Source: Paenibacillus illinoisensis NBRC 15959
GTDB lineage: Bacteria > Bacillota > Bacilli > Paenibacillales > Paenibacillaceae
Length of the DNA stretch: 41,058 bases
Direction: 5' to 3'
Assembly: GCF_004000925.1 (NCBI RefSeq)
Contig: NZ_BIME01000023.1
Span: forward strand, 1-41,058
Shown: positions 39,474 through 41,058 of the stretch, in pieces
How positions within the stretch are numbered: position 1 is the stretch's first letter
How the letters are laid out: each line of letters opens with the position of its first letter
Notes under the pieces: generated by a model
Told to the model about the DNA's origin: nothing
What the model saw: the letters and a program-made list of their open reading frames with translations, nothing else
The model's database searches: none
Position numbers and translations under genes: made by a program

Positions 39474-39562
39474 GCTAAAGGGAAGCGATAGTATAACAAA
39501 ACTAAGAAAGCAGCTGATCAATGTGATCGGCTGCTTTTGTTCACCTAACGGGCAGATTAGTT
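39474..39562 (+). repeat. Family A repeat, full copy, type II centre
   Basis: HP1 CTAAAGGGAAGCGATAG (39475-39491, partly decayed); central hairpin GCAGCTGATC-AATGT-GATCGGCTGC (39510-39534) identical to the copy at 25315, then TTTTGTTCAC; HP3 CTAACGGGCAGATTAG (39545-39560). Confidence 0.88.
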
Positions 39563-39728
39563 GTGCAAAGAATTTAGTTAAATTCATCTAACATGTTATA
39601 GCTGTTGAAGATGAACAGAAACCACACTGATGTGCAGCTACGTAATCGATTAGAGAATCATGAGCTGTTTGAATGTAATCTGATGTAATCCTGAGAGCTA
39701 TGGACTTAGTATTTAGACGAGAGAGAGT

Positions 39729-39879
39729 CTATGCTTTAGGAGTAGGTCCTGTGAATTTTTTGAATAAATTCGTAAAAATTACGCATGCCTTGAAATCCAA
39801 AAGAAACTGCAATTGTCTCAATAGTATTGTTGGTTGTGAGAAGCAATTCTATTGCTTGGGCCAGTTTTTTTGCATTTGC
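39729..39879 (-). pseudogene. AraC-family regulator remnant (C-terminal HTH)
   Basis: Minus strand: ANAKKLAQAIELLLTTNNTI, ETIAVSFGFQGMRNF, then after a frameshift TNLFKKFTGPTPKA to a TAG. This is the second helix-turn-helix of AraC/XylS proteins (SIEEIAxxVGFxxxxYFxRxFKKxxGxTP). Everything upstream of it is missing, its place taken by the metalloprotease gene end. Confidence 0.75.
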
Positions 39880-39886
39880 CAATCAT

Positions 39887-41044
39887 TTATTCTATGGCTG
39901 TCACCTTATTGAGAAGTTCTTCTAGGTCCATCCCAGAAATATTATCTTCGATGGAATCTACAATATCATTATGGACTGTAACACTATTAATTTTGAATTC
40001 CTGACTAATTTCTTTACGTCCAATTATATTACTGTTCAGTTTAACGGAATTATTATCGTCAATTATTAACGAGAACGGTTCGATTGCTCCATAATAATTA
40101 TCTAGCTCTTTATTCTGCTTAAGGAATAATACATATTTGCTCTTAGTTTTAGGTTCAATATAGAAGAGGTCTGATACAGTAATTTGCTCCTCAACACCCT
40201 CAGAGAACTTTAAAGTCAAGGATTCTGCAGCTCGATGATTAACCTTAATGTTTTCTCCATTTACATTTCCTTTAATAACTTTGTCGATTTTAAAATCATA
40301 GAGTTGGCCTTCTACAAATCCCTCCTCACTTTCTTTCTGACTATTATCAGGGTCACGTAACATATTCCATGTTTCAAAGCCGTCTTGGTATTCTCCAATT
40401 ACAATTATGTCAGATTCACTGACCATTTCTTCTAAATTGTTAGTTGTTGGAAAGTCATAGCTTAAATTAACATCGGTAGGGACCTGTGGTTGATATACAG
40501 CCGCCGCTATAGCGTTCCACCCAACGGTGCCTGCATATATTTCCTTCATTGTTTGAACATCATAAGAGGTTGGGAACCATAAATTAGATCTATTTCTAGC
40601 AGTGTTCATTATTGAATTGCTAGTGTTATGCTTAAGGCCCATTGCATGACCAATTTCATGAGTTGCAGTGCTAGTCGCTACATTTGATCCTGTGATATTG
40701 GAATTACCAATATTTAATCCGCCTTGAAATTTTGTAATTATAAAAGTATCTGTGGTATACCATGTATGCATTCTTCCATATAAGGACGATGAAACTTCAT
40801 TAATGACTCCTAAAGTGTTAACGGAACTGCTGCTAGAATAAAGGTTCATTCCTTTTTCGTTCCATTGAGTCACAGCATTGTTCCAGCCTTTTTGCATAAG
40901 GGAACTTAGGCCACTATCTAATTTATAAGTCATGTTTTTAGAGTAGAAGCGCCAATCTTCTTTTTCGTTCGCATGAGCAAGTGTGCTTGAAGAAAGGAAA
41001 AGGGCAACAATCAACAAAGAAGAAAAAAACTTTTTTGATTTCAT
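39887..41044 (-). CDS. Secreted matrixin-like zinc metalloprotease
   Basis: 385 aa. Signal peptide 1-~26 (MKSKKFFSSLLIVALFLSSS, then TLAHA). Catalytic domain ~30-170 with the metzincin motif H129-E130...H133...H139 in HEIGHAMGLKH and the Met-turn M146 in SIMN. The domain is small, as in bacterial M10-like peptidases, and starts without a recognisable cysteine-switch propeptide. Residues ~205-385 form an extra domain of unknown type, beginning NLEEMVSESDIIVIGEYQDG and rich in beta strands, perhaps for substrate or surface binding. GGGGGGGAT just upstream of the ATG gives a strong ribosome site; the promoter lies beyond the window. Confidence 0.9.
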   Translation of the reverse strand: MKSKKFFSSLLIVALFLSSSTLAHANEKEDWRFYSKNMTYKLDSGLSSLMQKGWNNAVTQWNEKGMNLYSSSSSVNTLGVINEVSSSLYGRMHTWYTTDTFIITKFQGGLNIGNSNITGSNVATSTATHEIGHAMGLKHNTSNSIMNTARNRSNLWFPTSYDVQTMKEIYAGTVGWNAIAAAVYQPQVPTDVNLSYDFPTTNNLEEMVSESDIIVIGEYQDGFETWNMLRDPDNSQKESEEGFVEGQLYDFKIDKVIKGNVNGENIKVNHRAAESLTLKFSEGVEEQITVSDLFYIEPKTKSKYVLFLKQNKELDNYYGAIEPFSLIIDDNNSVKLNSNIIGRKEISQEFKINSVTVHNDIVDSIEDNISGMDLEELLNKVTAIE

Positions 41045-41058
41045 AGTATCCCCCCCCG

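Noticed and set aside
16000..39562. Family A hairpins as a CRISPR array or integron attC sites
   Set aside because: Copies are kilobases apart with genes between, no regular spacing, no spacers, no cas or integrase gene, and no attC-type core sites.
4916..41058. T-box or other metabolite riboswitches before redox genes
   Set aside because: No conserved riboswitch core was found; the only clear leader switches are the two LicT RAT/terminators.

Overview
The window looks like an accessory stretch of a low-to-mid-GC Firmicute, most likely Paenibacillus or a close relative. The grounds are strong AGGAGG-type ribosome binding sites, a LicT/BglP/BglH sugar operon with RAT antitermination sites and a CcpA cre box, an S-layer-homology (SLH) exported amidase with a GlnR/TnrA-type box, an ECF sigma factor with a DUF4367-like partner, and many Paenibacillus-style small families (HxlR, DinB, VOC, ASCH). 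No rRNA, tRNA, CRISPR array or intact transposase gene was seen.

Layout. 1-5400: a C-terminal gene fragment, an exported amidase (minus strand) under a probable nitrogen-control box, a small graveyard of broken genes (winged-helix-like, MerR, methyltransferase tail joined to an acetyltransferase tail), then an ECF sigma/anti-sigma pair. 5400-11300: two small unknown genes and the beta-glucoside operon licT-bglP-bglH, bracketed by two near-identical ~110 bp direct repeats. 12000-18000: TetR plus a short-chain dehydrogenase (SDR), a broken SDR, a response-regulator ghost, a broken FMN reductase, then VOC, DinB and ASCH proteins. 18000-25300: an SDR divergent from TetR, MarR with a nitronate monooxygenase, an NtaA-type flavin monooxygenase, HxlR and a frameshifted SDR. 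25700-33200: a nucleotidyltransferase-like protein, a CocE-type hydrolase with two Trp-rich proteins of unknown function around a LysR regulator, and a decayed NADP oxidoreductase. 33400-36000: HxlR divergent from a conspicuously GC-rich NADP oxidoreductase/quinone oxidoreductase pair. 36000-41058: small proteins, a GntR regulator convergent with an SDR, regulator ghosts, and a secreted matrixin-like metalloprotease.

Two themes stand out. First, the central 25 kb repeats one plan: a small redox enzyme (SDR, nitronate monooxygenase, flavin monooxygenase, quinone oxidoreductase) beside its own one-component regulator (TetR, MarR, HxlR, GntR, LysR), often with a perfect palindrome at the promoter. 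This suggests a set of separately induced xenobiotic or reactive-compound response modules, several of which are decaying. Second, the spaces between genes are seeded with two interspersed repeat families. Family A is a ~90-100 bp element made of three consecutive hairpins (two short CTAACGGG palindromes flanking a terminator-like hairpin), with nine whole or partly degenerate copies plus solo ends, nearly all in one orientation. Family B is built on an 18-bp-arm palindrome. Family A is the best candidate here for an undescribed system, possibly a single-strand-mobilised non-autonomous element. At least a dozen gene remnants, including one locus copy with a microhomology-type internal deletion, point to strong recombination and decay.
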